Of a stretch of 64,000 nucleotides of DNA, positions 25,288-38,756 are shown piece by piece. The position numbers and the translations under genes were made by a program. Numbering within the stretch: the first letter of the stretch is position 1; each line of letters starts with the position of its first letter. The stretch comes from Pyxicephalus adspersus (taxonomy: Eukaryota; Chordata; Amphibia; Anura; Pyxicephalidae). The notes under the pieces are model-generated. The model saw nothing but the letters and a program-made list of their open reading frames with translations, was not told the DNA's origin and ran no database searches. The DNA lies in assembly GCF_032062135.1 (NCBI RefSeq), contig NC_092860.1, positions 127,256,333 to 127,320,332 on the forward strand, given 5' to 3'.

Positions 25288-25550
25288 CAAATATATTTAT
25301 ATAGCACCAACATATTATGCAACGCTGTACAATGAATAGGGGTTGCAGATGACAAACAGAAAAATGACACATGAAGGAGGTTAGGACCCTGCCCCAAAGA
25401 GCTTACAATCTGAATAATGCGAGTGCCCAGAGGAAACTCACTCAAACATGGGGCTACCCTAAAAACTCCATTCAGATAGTGGGCTGGTTGAGATTTGAAC
25501 CTGGGACCATATTGCTGCAAAGGTACTAGCAAGTGACCCACTGCACTGCC
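25288..25550 (-). repeat. tRNA-headed SINE with L2-like tail, diverged full length
   Basis: From the tail inward: 'tttatatagcaccaacatat', 'caacgctgtacaatgaatag', 'gagcttacaatctgaa', then the core 'cccagaggaaactcactc' and the inverted tRNA-like head 'gagatttgaacctgggacc' (B box). The 120-codon reverse open frame over it is incidental. Confidence 0.8.
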
Positions 25551-25636
25551 TACATAGTGCTTTGTGACTACTTAAATCAAGGTGGTATGTAAACATAAAA
25601 CATGCATTAAATGGAAACAAATAAATTAAATTAAAG

Positions 25637-25925
25637 CAGAGGTCCCCAACCCTCAGTCCGTCTCACAGGTTGGCTGCGGCTCTCTCCTGTGCACTCAGGG
25701 GCAGGGTCAGGAGAAGACCCTGCTTGGGGGGGCGCACCGGCGAGAGCCGCGGACCACGTCTCCTGGAGACATCGCAGCTTTTGGAGAGTGGGCGGGTTCT
25801 GGCATCATGACGTCACTCTGGGCAGAAGTGTCTTCCCCTTTAAGTGACACACGTCTCCCTGCGCATGCGCGGTCCAAGTCTGTGCATTTAGAGATCCACA
25901 ATGTGCAAAAGGTTGGTGACCACTG
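25637..25925 (+). mobile_element. hAT-type MITE, family A, complete
   Basis: Terminal inverted repeats 'cagaggtccccaacc' and 'aaaggttggtgaccactg' (reverse complement CAGTGGTCACCAACC). GC-rich interior with 'gagagccgcggaccacgtct' and 'gcgcatgcgcggtcc'. A 289-bp element; the flanking 8-mers match only partly. Confidence 0.8.
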
Positions 25926-27502
25926 CTATAAAAGAATATACACTTTAGGTATCACCGAGTTGTACCAAAGAATAAAAACAAGGCAAAAAGAAGTATAAAA
26001 ACCTTTGTTTATGACACGCTGCTTCAGGTCTTTTGGACAGCCTATGCTAAATGACATATTGAAAAATCTATTGCGTTTCCCAGTGACAAAGCACATTATT
26101 ATTATTCATCGGGCTATAAATACGGCCATTAATTTCCATCATTCTGCCTATCAGTCATAAAAATATTATCTGCATGTATTGGTTGCTCCCAGGGGGCTGG
26201 ATGAGCAAGATGTCCCTCCTCCCTCTGGTGACTGCAACATTTTCATGAGTAAGGTCTTCCTCATCGAGCCAAAGAGGAAGGATTATATACAAGAAGGAGA
26301 GAGTTTTTCCCAACACATTTTAGAAATCCCATTGTTTGCATTTTTGTATGTAATGTATCCATTATGAGCCTGGGATCCAAGGTCTTCTATTGACCAAGGG
26401 AGGTGATATGAAGACAAGGACATGTATTCTGACAGCACGTTACCAATAAAATGATTTTAACAAGTTCTTTAAAGGGTCAAATCAATCTTTTCTATTATCT
26501 AACTTTTTTTTTAATCAACATAAAAACTAAACTGCCTTGACATAAAAATACACAGCCTTTCTAAAGGAAATGCTGACTTGCCATTTCAACGCTGAAGCTT
26601 TGCTGTCACTGCAGATTTTGCTTGCTAATCTCATTTTCTATGTGACCAAATTCAATTCTAGGCCGATTCCAAATAATGATCAATTTAAAGGAATTCTGTC
26701 TGGCGGATTGTGATTTTTCAGGTCTCAAATACTCAAGGTGTTCATACAAGTCAATGCAGACAAAACAATATTAAGAAGGTCCCATCACATTAACACCACA
26801 GCTCATTCCACCATCGGCCATTGCTAAAGCCCGGCTGTTCCCTGTATTGGATGCATGAGTTGTGCTATGGCTGTTTCCTTGTGGATGTGTAACATTTTTC
26901 ATTATTTAAAAAACAGCCAAAACACTGGTAGATTATTGCATACTGGGTTTTATCTATTTCTTGCAAATAATTTAATGGAATATGATGGGTCTAAATAAAC
27001 AACCCCATCTTTTGTGTTGTGACGCTTTCTCCTGCAGACGTACCCAAAAACTTAAAGTGTATGCAAACCGCAACTATGAAAAAAAAACATTATCACCTAT
27101 CTTCTTTTTGAGATACTATATGCATGGTACTATGTGTTCCAAATATTGTAAAATTAATCAAATCAGATATTCAGATCTGACCCGTGTTGGCTCATGGAGA
27201 ATTACCCCTTCTTGTTCTCATCTTTGGAATAGTGAAAGCAGAAGAGTGGGTGAGTCTAAATAGATAGTTTAGCCAAAAGGGCAGGGCTGACACCATTCAG
27301 TCCACAAAAAAACGGTCTGTTGTCAGCCAGAGCGTATTTCTGGTCAATGGGGGTTTTCTGTATTTGCAGGGTCTTTCAAAAGATACCATGGGTTAACATT
27401 TGCTTGTATTGGTCAGAAGTACTGCAATTTGTATTGTATTTTTTTTTAACATACTTGAAACTGTGCAAAGACAGCAAATTATATAAATATATACATTTTA
27501 AT

Positions 27503-27649
27503 AGTGTTCTCCCTAGTCCCTTTTAGCTGGGCGCACCACCCGACACTTTTCAGTAACAACATGGCTGTTTTTGGCTGGTTACTGAAGTGTTTGGTCCCAA
27601 TACAGAAGCTGCCACCCAGCTGGCTTAAAAAAATCTGGGTTGAACACTG
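27503..27649 (-). mobile_element. MITE, family B, inverted copy
   Basis: Reverse-orientation relative of 23513-23668, sharing 'cttttagctgggcgcaccac', 'cagtaacaacatggctgttt' and the ends agtgttctccc and gaacact. Confidence 0.7.
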
Positions 27650-29252
27650 ATATAACATACAATTCCCAATTAGAAAAGCTGAGTATTCATTGGTAACAGT
27701 GCCTAGGCATACACTGTATGAGAAGTATGATAGGCATACACTATTGTGTTCAAGCTATGAGGAAAAACAAGATCAACAGACATGCTATACACTTTGGCAG
27801 AGGTGCCTTGATCATTACTGTAATAAATGAAAAAAGAACTTGTTCACTAGATAATTAAAGTTGAATTAAGAAGAGGTGATGGAGGGCATATGATGTCTTT
27901 ATTTCACACGTTTGCCAACGCTGCACTATAAAAGAACACCAGCTTACATCAGCTAATGACTCAAGGGGGACAATATTCCTATGTGTATGCATGCTGTGTA
28001 CAAGGTGAATGTTCCCTTTTAAAGCATGTGTTGAAAAGCCTGTGGGATCCCAGCAGTTAATGGAACACATTTCCATGAGGTTTTTTTTCTTCTTCATTTT
28101 GTAAAAAGAAAAAAATCTCCATGTTAATCTCCCCAGATGTTCAGAGACAGTCAGGCTGCAGAGAGATTTGTTACTCACTTCCAATGTTAGTCAACATGAC
28201 CTGAAGCCTCTGTCGCTGGTTAACGTTTAACAACCCGCGCCCATCAAATGTATTGTGCAATCCTTCAGTTCGGGAAAAGTGTTAAAGAGCTAAATGATGG
28301 TGAAATAAATCCAAGAAAAAAAAGGGGACATTAGATCACAATATTGTACAAACATCTCCTCTCGGATAGAATAATGAGGTGTATATATGAACATTACATA
28401 GAATGTAGATAACACTACGCAGCTGCAATATCCCTGACCCCCGTGTGCCTGGACATGGCGGTTGTGCAATCGTTGTCACACAAGCATAAGAAAAGCAAGA
28501 TATGTAAATGTTTTATTCCAACATTTATTAAAAAGTATGTACCCCCAGGTCATGCACATAAAATGATTAGTTAACCGGACTGTAAAACAAATACAATAGT
28601 TTAATTGTGGACCAATAGGAGAAGAGAAAAGAGGGCCTGTCCTTCCAAAAAGCAGACAATTGGGAGCTAGCCTGGAGCGTGAATATTAACGCTGCAAGTT
28701 TGTGTATACAGTCCTTCATTCAACTGGAATGTCTTCCTGTCAATTCACATTTATTCCCCATTTCTGCTATTTATTTATTCCCTAAAGCCTTAATTCCACA
28801 TGTTGTGCAAACAAAGCATGGTGTGAAGTAAGCTTACCCGCAGCCCTGGCGTATGGACGAGGGATTTCAGGAGATTTCCTGTCAGCCTGATAAATCTCAG
28901 CCATTGTGCTGGCCTTAGGTATGATTATTTTACCAATGTAAATGTTATTTCTCCAGTCTAGTATACATTTCTTTGGTTCTGTTATAGTGAAGGGGTCACA
29001 GCAATAAACTGAAGTTTATGAAGCATGGGCACCAGAATTCCCAACCACCCAATAACATTTTCCTATTGTCCCATCAGAGATACAAATATTTATCCATGGG
29101 CTTTAAAAATTCGAGGTTCATATGGGGCTTGAAAACTGGAAAGCTGCCTACAGACATGAGAATACAGTGGTTTTGGGAATCAACATAATGCAGCCAGGGA
29201 TCCTCCAGAAGTTTCTGGGGGTTCTTTGACCTGTGGCTGACTGACCACCTAG

Positions 29253-29550
29253 CAGCAGTCCCCAACCTGTGGTCCACAAGAAAATGTTGGTGGTCCGCGG
29301 CTCTGGTCGGTGCCCCCCTGGCGGGGACAGCAGCAGGACCCTGCTTTGAGGGCGGGGCACACCAGCCCGGGCCGCAGACCATGTCTCCCGTCTGTATCGC
29401 GGGCTCAAGGCAGTGGCGGGGTTCTGGCATCACGACCTAACTAGGGGGGAATGCCCTTCCCCTTTAGGTGACACACAGCTCCTCGCACATCTGCGGTCCG
29501 GAGTCCGTAAATTTAGTGGTCCATGACATCCAAAAGGTTGGGGGCCACTG
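29253..29550 (+). mobile_element. hAT-type MITE, family A, complete
   Basis: Ends 'cagcagtccccaacctgtgg' and 'aaaaggttgggggccactg'; same interior blocks as 25637-25925 ('gttctggcatcacgacc', 'ccttcccctttaggtgacac'). Flanking 8-mers ccacctag and tcccatag agree at 5 of 8 positions, a possible decayed target duplication. Reverse open frames here (to 119 codons) are shadows of the GC-rich repeat. Confidence 0.8.
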
Positions 29551-29569
29551 TCCCATAGGATATAAATGG

Positions 29570-29795
29570 CACCAAATTCATGAAATGGTTTTTTAAACTA
29601 TCTGCAAGGATGGTAAGCTCATCCACACCATGGCAAACAAGACGAAGGGAGGTGGCATCCTGACTACCACTGTAGAGGGGGCATTCTTCCAAATGACCAC
29701 CAATGTGGGCAGGTTTCCTCACTGACCCCTGATGAATTGGTTTTATCAGGGGCTTCCTTAAAATCATTTAAAGGGTTCCTCCAAAGTCATAATAG
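29570..29795 (-). mobile_element. Probable hAT MITE, family C, reverse copy
   Basis: On the minus strand it has 'gtggtcatttggaagaatgc' and GGAACCCTTTAAA-type sequence, resembling 14370-14545. It lies immediately beside the family A copy. Both boundaries are uncertain. Confidence 0.35.
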
Positions 29796-32045
29796 GCAGG
29801 TTAGCGCTGGCCAGCAGATAACTTAAGGGGAGGTAAAGGGGCATCAAAAGAGCAGGTTAGAAAAATTTGCCTCAATCACTACTGTTCTCTTCAGTGACAG
29901 GTGGCAATTGCTGTTAATATTTCTGAGTACGTTTGACAAAATAAAGAACCTCTATCAGGATGGAAAACTTCCATCGATCAAACATTTAGGACGTTTTTGA
30001 GACCACATTGAACTTTTTTGTTTCTGCTTCTTTTTTACAAAAAAGAAGTTCTGACAAATGGTTCTGTATGAGCAAGTTATTTACTGACCTAACATGGGAA
30101 AGGGTTTGCAGAATCATTTTCTAATGCATAAAGAAGCAGATTTGCATGTTGGGTATAATAGTGATCCATGGGGGTCTAGAGATTCATAAATATCCAAAAG
30201 CAGACAGCTTAAAACTAACATTAGCCTGAACATACTAGCAGTAACCAGATTTGCTACGTCTGCAGCAAGTGCTAAACACTTGAGACAGAAAATAGAGCAT
30301 CATACTGCAAAAGTCAGCTTTCTCAAGTCTTTATTCTTCCTCTTTCCCCGGAGTACTTCCTCATGGCTGCGCCACGCCATGGCAGACAAGTCCAGGGGAG
30401 GTGAAGGGGCAGCTCTCTAGGAGCCTCACCCTGGTTAGGAAAACAAATGTGGAGCCTTAACAGCAGGGAGTATGAGACATTTCCTGAGGAATCCAGGCAG
30501 GATTTTTCCCTTCCTGCTCGGTTATACAGTTACCTTTTCCTCTTTCCTGTCCCACAATGCTGCAGGGTCACATCTTGGAAGAGACAAAGGCTTTTAACAC
30601 TTTCACCCCGGGGCAAAAGTCACACTAGGACTTTAGGATTGTTTTATGGGAAAAAAATACCATTCCTACTAAAAAGTTGCCGAAAAGCACAATGCCTAAT
30701 AACATACAGCGGGGTTCTGTTTATGGTGCATACATGATTATTCCAGGTTATGCTTGTAACACATTTCTCATAACAAATCAAAAGCATCCTTTACATTCAA
30801 CCAGAGAGTAACAAGAGGGGGGAAATGGAAGAGAAACTATGCAAGAATCATGATTGTCTCCTTTGATCTGATGGCAACAAACGCAACCTCTATACACCCC
30901 AATACATACCATGAAAGTTTACATCATTGGGAAATCCTTAAACTGAACTTTTTGCACACTTAAAAAGTTCCTATGAGGTTACTGAAAGAGCTTTTTTGAA
31001 CACTGAGCTTCTCTGGTGTGAACCTACAACTTTATTCATTACAATTTAATTTTTATGTTATCATTAAGGCTCAGCATCACAAGGGGGATCTGCAATAAAA
31101 AAAAATATCTGCAATAAATAAATGTAGATAATGCAACCTGCCCAGGAATGCTCACTCCTCCAGATTGGCATCTACCCATCAAAGCACTGCAGTATTCACA
31201 CAATTCCTCCTAAAATAAGCCCTCAGCTGGCAATAGGACTAAGGGAACTTATGTACAGAGGTAAGATGCTAATGTTTTCAGAAAGCTAAGTACACCAATT
31301 ACAATCGGATGTATTGATCAGAACCTGCACTGATCATCAATGATAAATATCAGGAGCAAAGCATTCATACCAAAGCCAAATTCTTACACTTTGTACTCCT
31401 TGCCATAAAACCACACATAATCCATTTACGGTTTTCGTGCAATGTAGTGAATGTAGTCCCATGTAGGATTAATATTATTTTATCTGGGATAATATAAAAT
31501 AAATGTTAACATGCAAACACTTTCACATAGTGCACATGTATTGTTTATTATTCCGGATGATATGATAAGCAGCCAAAATCTAGGATTTCTCTGCACCACG
31601 GTACAAAATACTCCAATCTGCCAGGAGTTTATTCAGTGCAGCAGGTGATAATCCTGTTATTGATTTAGGTAAAATGACTTGGCACGTTGGAGGATAAAAG
31701 GAGATTTCTTATCAGTTATGGGCAGGGAAAGCCAGCTGTAAACCAAGTTTCCTGGGATTAAACTTCCATGAAACTAGATCCTCAGATGGGGAAATATTAA
31801 TCTAGAATGTTAGACCTTTGATTTTGAAAAGCAATACATTAAATAGAATTGAGGACAGAGCGCTAAATACAGAATTATTCTGTTTCACAGTTGAGGGATT
31901 CCGATAGATATTCTTAAACACCCCAGCCATACTGTACAGCCAGGTCCTAGAACTCACTGCAGTCAAAGTCCCAAGTTGATGCTCTGATCACTAGAACTGA
32001 TCACTCGGAAAATCCACTGCACATGCAATCTGGGCTACTATGTAC

Positions 32046-32305
32046 CTAGGAGTGGCAAACTGAACCAAAGGACAACACATTTGCATGCATTGTTTGTGGT
32101 ACGGTAGTACAGAAAACCAACTGTGTACCCTGAAGCCAAAGGTTGCTTCCAGTAACCACACCACAATGCAAACAATGAGCACAGAAGCCCCCCCCCCCCC
32201 CCCCATTTGGTTGATTGGGAGAGGTTGTGGCATGGTGGTCATTACTGCACAAATTGGCCAACACATGGTTCTTCCCTCACATCACCTCTTAAAGGTTGGC
32301 CACCA
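32046..32305. mobile_element. Possible hAT-like MITE
   Basis: The left end 'taggagtggcaaactgaacc' and right end 'aaaggttggccaccag' form imperfect inverted repeats. It contains a run of 17 C at 32188-32204. Only one copy in the window, so the call is tentative. Confidence 0.35.
32188..32204. repeat. Poly-C run
   Basis: 17 consecutive C; likely length-variable. Confidence 0.95.
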
Positions 32306-35300
32306 GCATCATACATCCCACTTCCTATGAGCCCAGGCTATTAATGTCACATTCTCAACATGCAAGCCTGGGCACACAGAAATTAAGCACAGAATGAATG
32401 TATAGGTCACTGTCAGCTCTCTCGTGTACATCAGTAGGGGCCACACACAGCTACCACTGCAGATAAAAATAAAACACCCCTAACGGCATTGTTACAACTA
32501 GAATAAACTTACAAACTTAGATAAGTAATTAAGCAGCACTATGTAAATCCCAAATTCAAAAATAAAAACAAGATTCCAAAAGCAATCATTGATTTGTAAT
32601 TAAGTATTACCATTGGAAATTCCCTTTACAAATTGAGGTCAGTTCACCTTTTTCCTGTGACTACAAGCCCTGCCTCCTTGTGTAGACCTATGGTTACTGG
32701 GAACGGCAATCTGGCATCTATTGATCCTGCAACCTTGAGCAGTCATAATCATATCTGATATACCTGCCCACCGGCTGAACTCCGAAATGACAAGAAATAA
32801 GCTATAGCGAGTCCACAAGCACATCTGACCATGGTGCAGGTATTCCATCCACCACTCTCCTTCTATACACTGTGTGTATTCACCTAAACCAATTGCTTTG
32901 AAATTTTGCTTTAAATTTGGGGATTTCAAATCAATCGGGCAAGATTGGAGTTTTGTCTCAGCACAAAAGGTAGTTCCCCAGCGTTCAACGACCTTTATAA
33001 AAATAATCTGACATTTATCTGCTAATGAAACTCATCACCAACTTATAACCTTTTAAATTAGTAGGTGTACATATTTCCCTCACCTGATCAGATTTTACTG
33101 CCTATGCCAACATAGAAATCCTGAACTGAAGGTGGAATAGTATGGATCAAGACTTCAGACTGATAGAATTATCTCAAATTAATACATTGCTTTCTATTGT
33201 CTGCTCAAATCTCAAAACAGCTATCAGTCGGCTGTGTTGGCCCAAATGTGAATGTACGACTGTGTTATAGGAGGACTCAGGTCTCTGCAATCCTGGAATT
33301 ACCCTTTCAGTACTAAAGTAGGTAGTCATCAGGGGCACAGAGTAAGTTGTTGGCCCCTCCTTACAAAAAAAAAATTTTTTTGATAGTCTTGTCAACTAGA
33401 TTTTTCTTTTTTAATTATAAAAATCACCTGCAGTCTTAACCGCTCCCATTCCTGTGAATGGGAAACATTATCTTACATGTATCTGCAGAATGGTACCCAG
33501 AAGCAACACGTCGCATTTAGCCGTGTGGGTAAAGTTACAGCGATCCCTAAATTTCTCTATTGGTGAAAAAAATAATTAAAAAAAAAAAACAAATGTCAAA
33601 TTTTTTGCCATGCTATTCAAACCTAAAAGGTTCTGGCCCGGTTTATATAGAGTTGGCAACAGGCAGCTTAGTATATATTTTGGATAAAGAATGGTTATTA
33701 CACCTGGGCAGATTTCCCATCAATACCTTTACACACAAAAGGAAGGGAGAAATCTCTCCAAAGTGAGGGAAATTGATTTTTAGAGAGCGGGTTTTAGAAC
33801 AGGTGAGCACATTGGAAGATTTCCTATTGTTAACGGGGACACACTGGATTCTTACCACCTTACCAGTGTTACCCAGCCCCGGCACATTACAGTAACCAGC
33901 CCGCTGTTTCTGTTGAGTTGAGGGGCCACTACAAAAAAGTTGAAAAGTTGGCCATTATAAAAAAAAAAAAACTTTTGCCTGTACTAAAAGTAACTTTGTA
34001 AAGTAGTCCTATTGGGTGGTATCGGTGTTTCATATCACACGTAATAATCTACAAGACTCACTGTCACGCATGTCATCATCAGGGACAAAGGGTTAAGCAT
34101 GGGTGAGCAGAGGTGTTACCTCCCTGGGTGGGGTTTGGGAGTAGCTGGGGCAGTGTCAGGGGTTTGGTCAGGACCCATGATCTGTAACAGGAAAGAGCAC
34201 ACATATGCCACTTGGAATGTATGACGCAAACTCCAGCCTTGAAACAAAGAAAAGGAAACAAGTCTTCTGGCTGAGCAGCACACACACCAGTTTAGTAGCC
34301 CGGCCTTCGCTGACCGATATTCATGAGCAGCTATATTATGGAGCGGGTGGAGGTGTTTGCTCTATGGGTGTGAATCATAACAGCTTTATAAGCAGGAACT
34401 GCCCTGTTTACAAACACATGAAAAGGTGGAGAGCGGGAAGCATGTGACTCACTAACATTTATTTCTTCATTACATTCCTCCAATTAACCTATATTGGATA
34501 ATTGGCGGATACTTAATACTAGCGATCACCATTTACTATTCATAGCCTTAATAAAAACTACTCTACCTTGTTTTGTTTTCTGTTTACGTACAAATTGTTA
34601 TAAGTATGGAGAAATAATATTTAATATATGGTAAAGTTCTCACCCAATGATATGAAAACAATTCTTATATTTTCAATATTCTTTTGCTCTTATCACTGCT
34701 GTATACTAAACTGAAATGAATACAAAAGTATTACTGCAATTACAATAATAGTATGATGATAATATTGACAATGTAGCAAAAACATTCAAACACCAACATA
34801 AACATCTCAAACTATTTTGCCAACAAGCAAAACCACAATTTAAAAAATGTTTCTTCATTTAAATAGTCAAGTTGAACCACTAAGAAAATAAACATATCCC
34901 AGATATAAAATCCTATAGACATTGCATTCTTCATTGCTGGTCCTCCTTTAAATAAACTGGGAAGATCTTTTATAATATTTTCTCTATGCTTCCTTCACTC
35001 TACATTGCAAAACACTTCTGCACACATATGTAGGGCATTCTGCATGTCTTAAAGAGCACCCATGGGTTGGTAAGGTGGATTTGGGGTGTCAGTGATCAGC
35101 ATGCATTGCAGTGCATTATGCAAGGTGCTAGAGTGAACGGGCCCTCGGGTGCTCAGGGATCAGCATTGGGTGCCTGCACAGAAGTGCAGAATCTTGTTTA
35201 TAAATCTTTTTCCTTTATAACAATATAAGTGTGTGTAAAAAGACGTAGAATGTGGCACAGGCAATGAAAGCAGATGCAGTTTACCTGTCCATTTTGTACG

Positions 35301-35874
35301 CTGATGTGTCACAGGTGTCAGTGTAACATATAACACTTGGAAACTGAACACTTGGAACTTGTAGAAAACACAAGTAAAGGGGGGCAGAGAACACTATACA
35401 GCCGCAGAGCCTCAGTGATCATAGCAGTCACTAGAGAGTCTGATCTCTATTAGAACAGCACACAAGATTATACCCTGTGCTCAGACAAATAGGGAACACT
35501 GCCGATTCCTACATAACATGCTACTTACCTGGCTGCCAGGCAAATCTATTGGTGAGTGACCTAAGTTCAGTATGACATTAAAGCCAGAAGCAGCCAGGCA
35601 TGCAGCATTTTCAGCAATGTCAGCCTCACGATTCGACTCATCCTAATCCCCAATCACAAGCATTGTGCTCACCCTGCAATCAGTCTCACCATCCTCCAGC
35701 ATTGGCATTTACCCTTTACAAGGCCATGTATGTCAGTGACACAATAATCAGATGCAACCCAGTTAGGACCCCGGCACATGGCTGGTGCAAAAAAAAACAA
35801 CCTTCAGGGGGGTCCAAGGCTCCAGATGGATCAGAACTGCAATACAGCAATCCAATAAGGAAAATCAATAGAAC

Positions 35875-36360
35875 CCCTTCCACCCCTGTAAGGGGTGTGT
35901 GTTTCTTTATTATAGGGGGGGGGGCATATACTGCAAAAGAGGGGGAACAATCCTTTAAGCAGTGTATGTTCCCTTATTATAAAGAAGGGGGAAGACTCCT
36001 TAAGGCAGTGTACATTTCCTTATTATAGAGAAGCATGAAGACTGCTTTAAGCAGTGCACGGTCTCTTATTATAGAAAAGGAGGAAGATTACTTTAAGCAG
36101 TGTATGTTCCCTTATTATAGAGAAGGGGGAAGACTCCTTTAAGCAATGCACAATTCCTTATTATAGAGAAGGGGGAAGACTCTTTTAAGCAGTGTGCGTT
36201 CCCTTATTATAGAGGAGGGAGAAGACTCCTTTAAGCAGTATACGTTTCCTTATTATAGAGAAGCTGGAAGACTCCTTTAAGCAGTGTACGTTCCCTTTTT
36301 ATAGGGAAGGTGGAAGACACCTTTAAGCAGTATATGTCCCCTTATTATGGAGGAGGGTGA
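35875..36360. repeat. Minisatellite, ~46-bp unit, about 10 copies
   Basis: Each unit reads roughly 'gcagtgtatgttcccttatt' + 'atagagaagggggaagactc' + 'ctttaa'. Units differ by point changes and 1-2 base indels. The array continues into GC-richer single-copy-looking sequence at 36.36-36.64 kb that may be part of the same mobile unit. No protein is implied. Confidence 0.9.
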
Positions 36361-37389
36361 ACCCCCTTGAAGCAGCCTGAGTGCTCCCTTGGTAGCCCAG
36401 GGCCAGGAGTGGGGCCCCGTAATACCCCCCAGCAGCCCAATTGAACCCATTGATCCCAGTCCTGCCAGGGTGCCACATTTCCCAATTTCCATGTAAAACG
36501 ATTGGTAGCTTCCGTTCCCCAGGCTCTAAATCTGGCCCCGGTTTGACAGCGGTCACCACGGAGGGATCTGACAGTGCCGACATTGTGCGCTATGGCCACA
36601 TCTGCTCCATGGCCGGCTTATGGCGCGGTGAAGGGCAGGCTGAGGACAAAGTCTGCTTTTTTAGTCATTACAACAACACTACAGACAACTCCAAAAAGTA
36701 AAGAGATGGCCGGCACCGAGGTAATGATTAATGGAGAGGAGCAAAGAGCAACCAGAAGTGGAATCACCAATGGCAACACAGAGAAATCATTCACAGACAC
36801 AGGATCATTTCTGATTGGTCCACAGACTCACCCAGTATAGCCAGGACCACAAATCCAGGCTGCCCATACACCTTCCCAAACTACCATGATCCACCAACAA
36901 CCTGATTGGATAAAAGTTTTTAGGAAGGGCTTTTATGTATGATCACAGTTTTTAGTCCATGGTCAGCTTTATATAATAAAAATAACTTCACCAAGAGGAA
37001 TTCTGATTGGTTGCTGTCCCTATAGAATAAGGATGATCATCCTAAAAAAAATGCAGTAACCAATCACAAACCAGCCCCAAATATTCCAACAGCCACTTAG
37101 TAAATTCCCATTGCTGTGTATATGTTTTCCTGCATCCAGCGCAGACACAGGTAATCTCCTGAGCTCTGACACAGCTGTGTACACAATCTCCGGTTATCAG
37201 GATGTACATGGAATGTATGTACTCAGGATTAGCATGGCCGATAACACACCAATATTTCCACAACACACTAAGAAATGTATAAAATGACAGCTCAGCAGCC
37301 AGGGAAAGTAAGAATAGCATGTCAATCATACAGAGGAGTCCAAACAGCACATACTACCAGAACAAAAAAATGATGGATCACAATCACTG

Positions 37390-38750
37390 TATATAGAGGA
37401 GCAGGAATAAATACTAAAATATGACATGGGGACACTGCATATAATAAAGGTGAAATATATACAGAGATGATATGGGGACACCACATATAAGGATATGGAA
37501 TAAATACAAAGCTATGATATAAAGACATTGTATATAAGGATATGGAATACATACAGAGATGTAATATGTGGACACTGTATATAAGGATATAGCAAATATA
37601 CAGAGAGATGATATGGAGAGACTGTATATAATAAAGGTGAAAAATACAAAGATGTAATATGGGGACACTGTATATAGGGATATAGCATTTATACAGACAA
37701 ATGATATGGGGACACTGTATATAGGGATATATAATAAATGCAGAGATGTAATATGGGGACACAGTATATAAGGTTATGGCATATATACAGAGATGTAATT
37801 TGGGGACACTATATATAAGGATATATAATAAATAAAGAGTTGATTTGGGGACACTTTATATAATAAAGGTAGAATAAATACAGAGATGTAATAGAGGGAC
37901 ACTGTATATAGGGATATAGCATTTATACAGACAAATGATATGGGGACACTGTATAATAAGGATATATAATAAATACAGAGATGTAATATGGGGACACAGT
38001 ATATAGGGTTATGGCATATATACGGACAGATAATATGGGGACACTTTATATAATAAAGGTAGAATAAATACAGAGATGTAATTTGGGGACACTATATATA
38101 ANNNNNNNNNNNNNNNNNNNNNNNNNNNNNNNNNNNNNNNNNNNNNNNNNNNNNNNNNNNNNNNNNNNNNNNNNNNNNNNNNNNNNNNNNNNNNNNNNNN
38201 NNNNNNNNNNNNNNNNNNNNNNNNNNNNNNNNNNNNNNNNNNNNNNNNNNNNNNNNNNNNNNNNNNNNNNNNNNNNNNNNNNNNNNNNNNNNNNNNNNNN
38301 NNNNNATATGGGGACACTGTATATAATAAAGGTGAAATATACAGAGATGTAATATGGGGACACTATATATAAGGATATATAATAAATACAGAGATGTAAT
38401 ATGGGGACACTGTATATAGGTATATGACATATATACAGACAGATGATATGGGGACACTATATATAAGGATATATAATAAATACAGAGATGTAATATGGGG
38501 ACACTGTATATAGGTATATGGCATATATACAGACAGATGATATGGGGACACTGTATAATAAGGATATATAATAAATACAGAGATGTAATATGGGGACACT
38601 GTATATAAGGATATGGCATATATACAGAGAGATGATATGGGGACACTGTATAATAAGGATATATAATAAATACAGAGATGTAATATGGGGACACTGTATA
38701 TAAGGATATGGCATATATACAGACAGATGATATGGGGACACAGGACAATG
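37390..38750. repeat. Minisatellite, ~48-bp unit, with an assembly gap
   Basis: AT-rich array built on 'gatatggggacactgtatat' alternating with 'aaggatatataataaataca'. Two unit types of 47 and 48 bases alternate, giving a higher-order period near 96. The gap at 38102-38305 lies inside it. The array stops where the CpG-rich block begins (about 38750). Long Tyr/Ile/Ser reading frames on the minus strand are products of the repeat. Confidence 0.93.
38102..38305. other. Assembly gap (204 N)
   Basis: Run of N inside the 48-bp minisatellite; true length unknown. Confidence 1.
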
Positions 38751-38756
38751 TATAGG

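Noticed and set aside
35875..36360. Regular ~46-bp spacing resembling a CRISPR array
   Set aside because: The whole unit repeats with no unique spacers, and the host is a vertebrate; it is a minisatellite.
36370..36640. Alternative KLF3 promoter
   Set aside because: CpG content is moderate, no convincing minus-strand donor was found, and the segment seems continuous with a minisatellite-bearing repeat.
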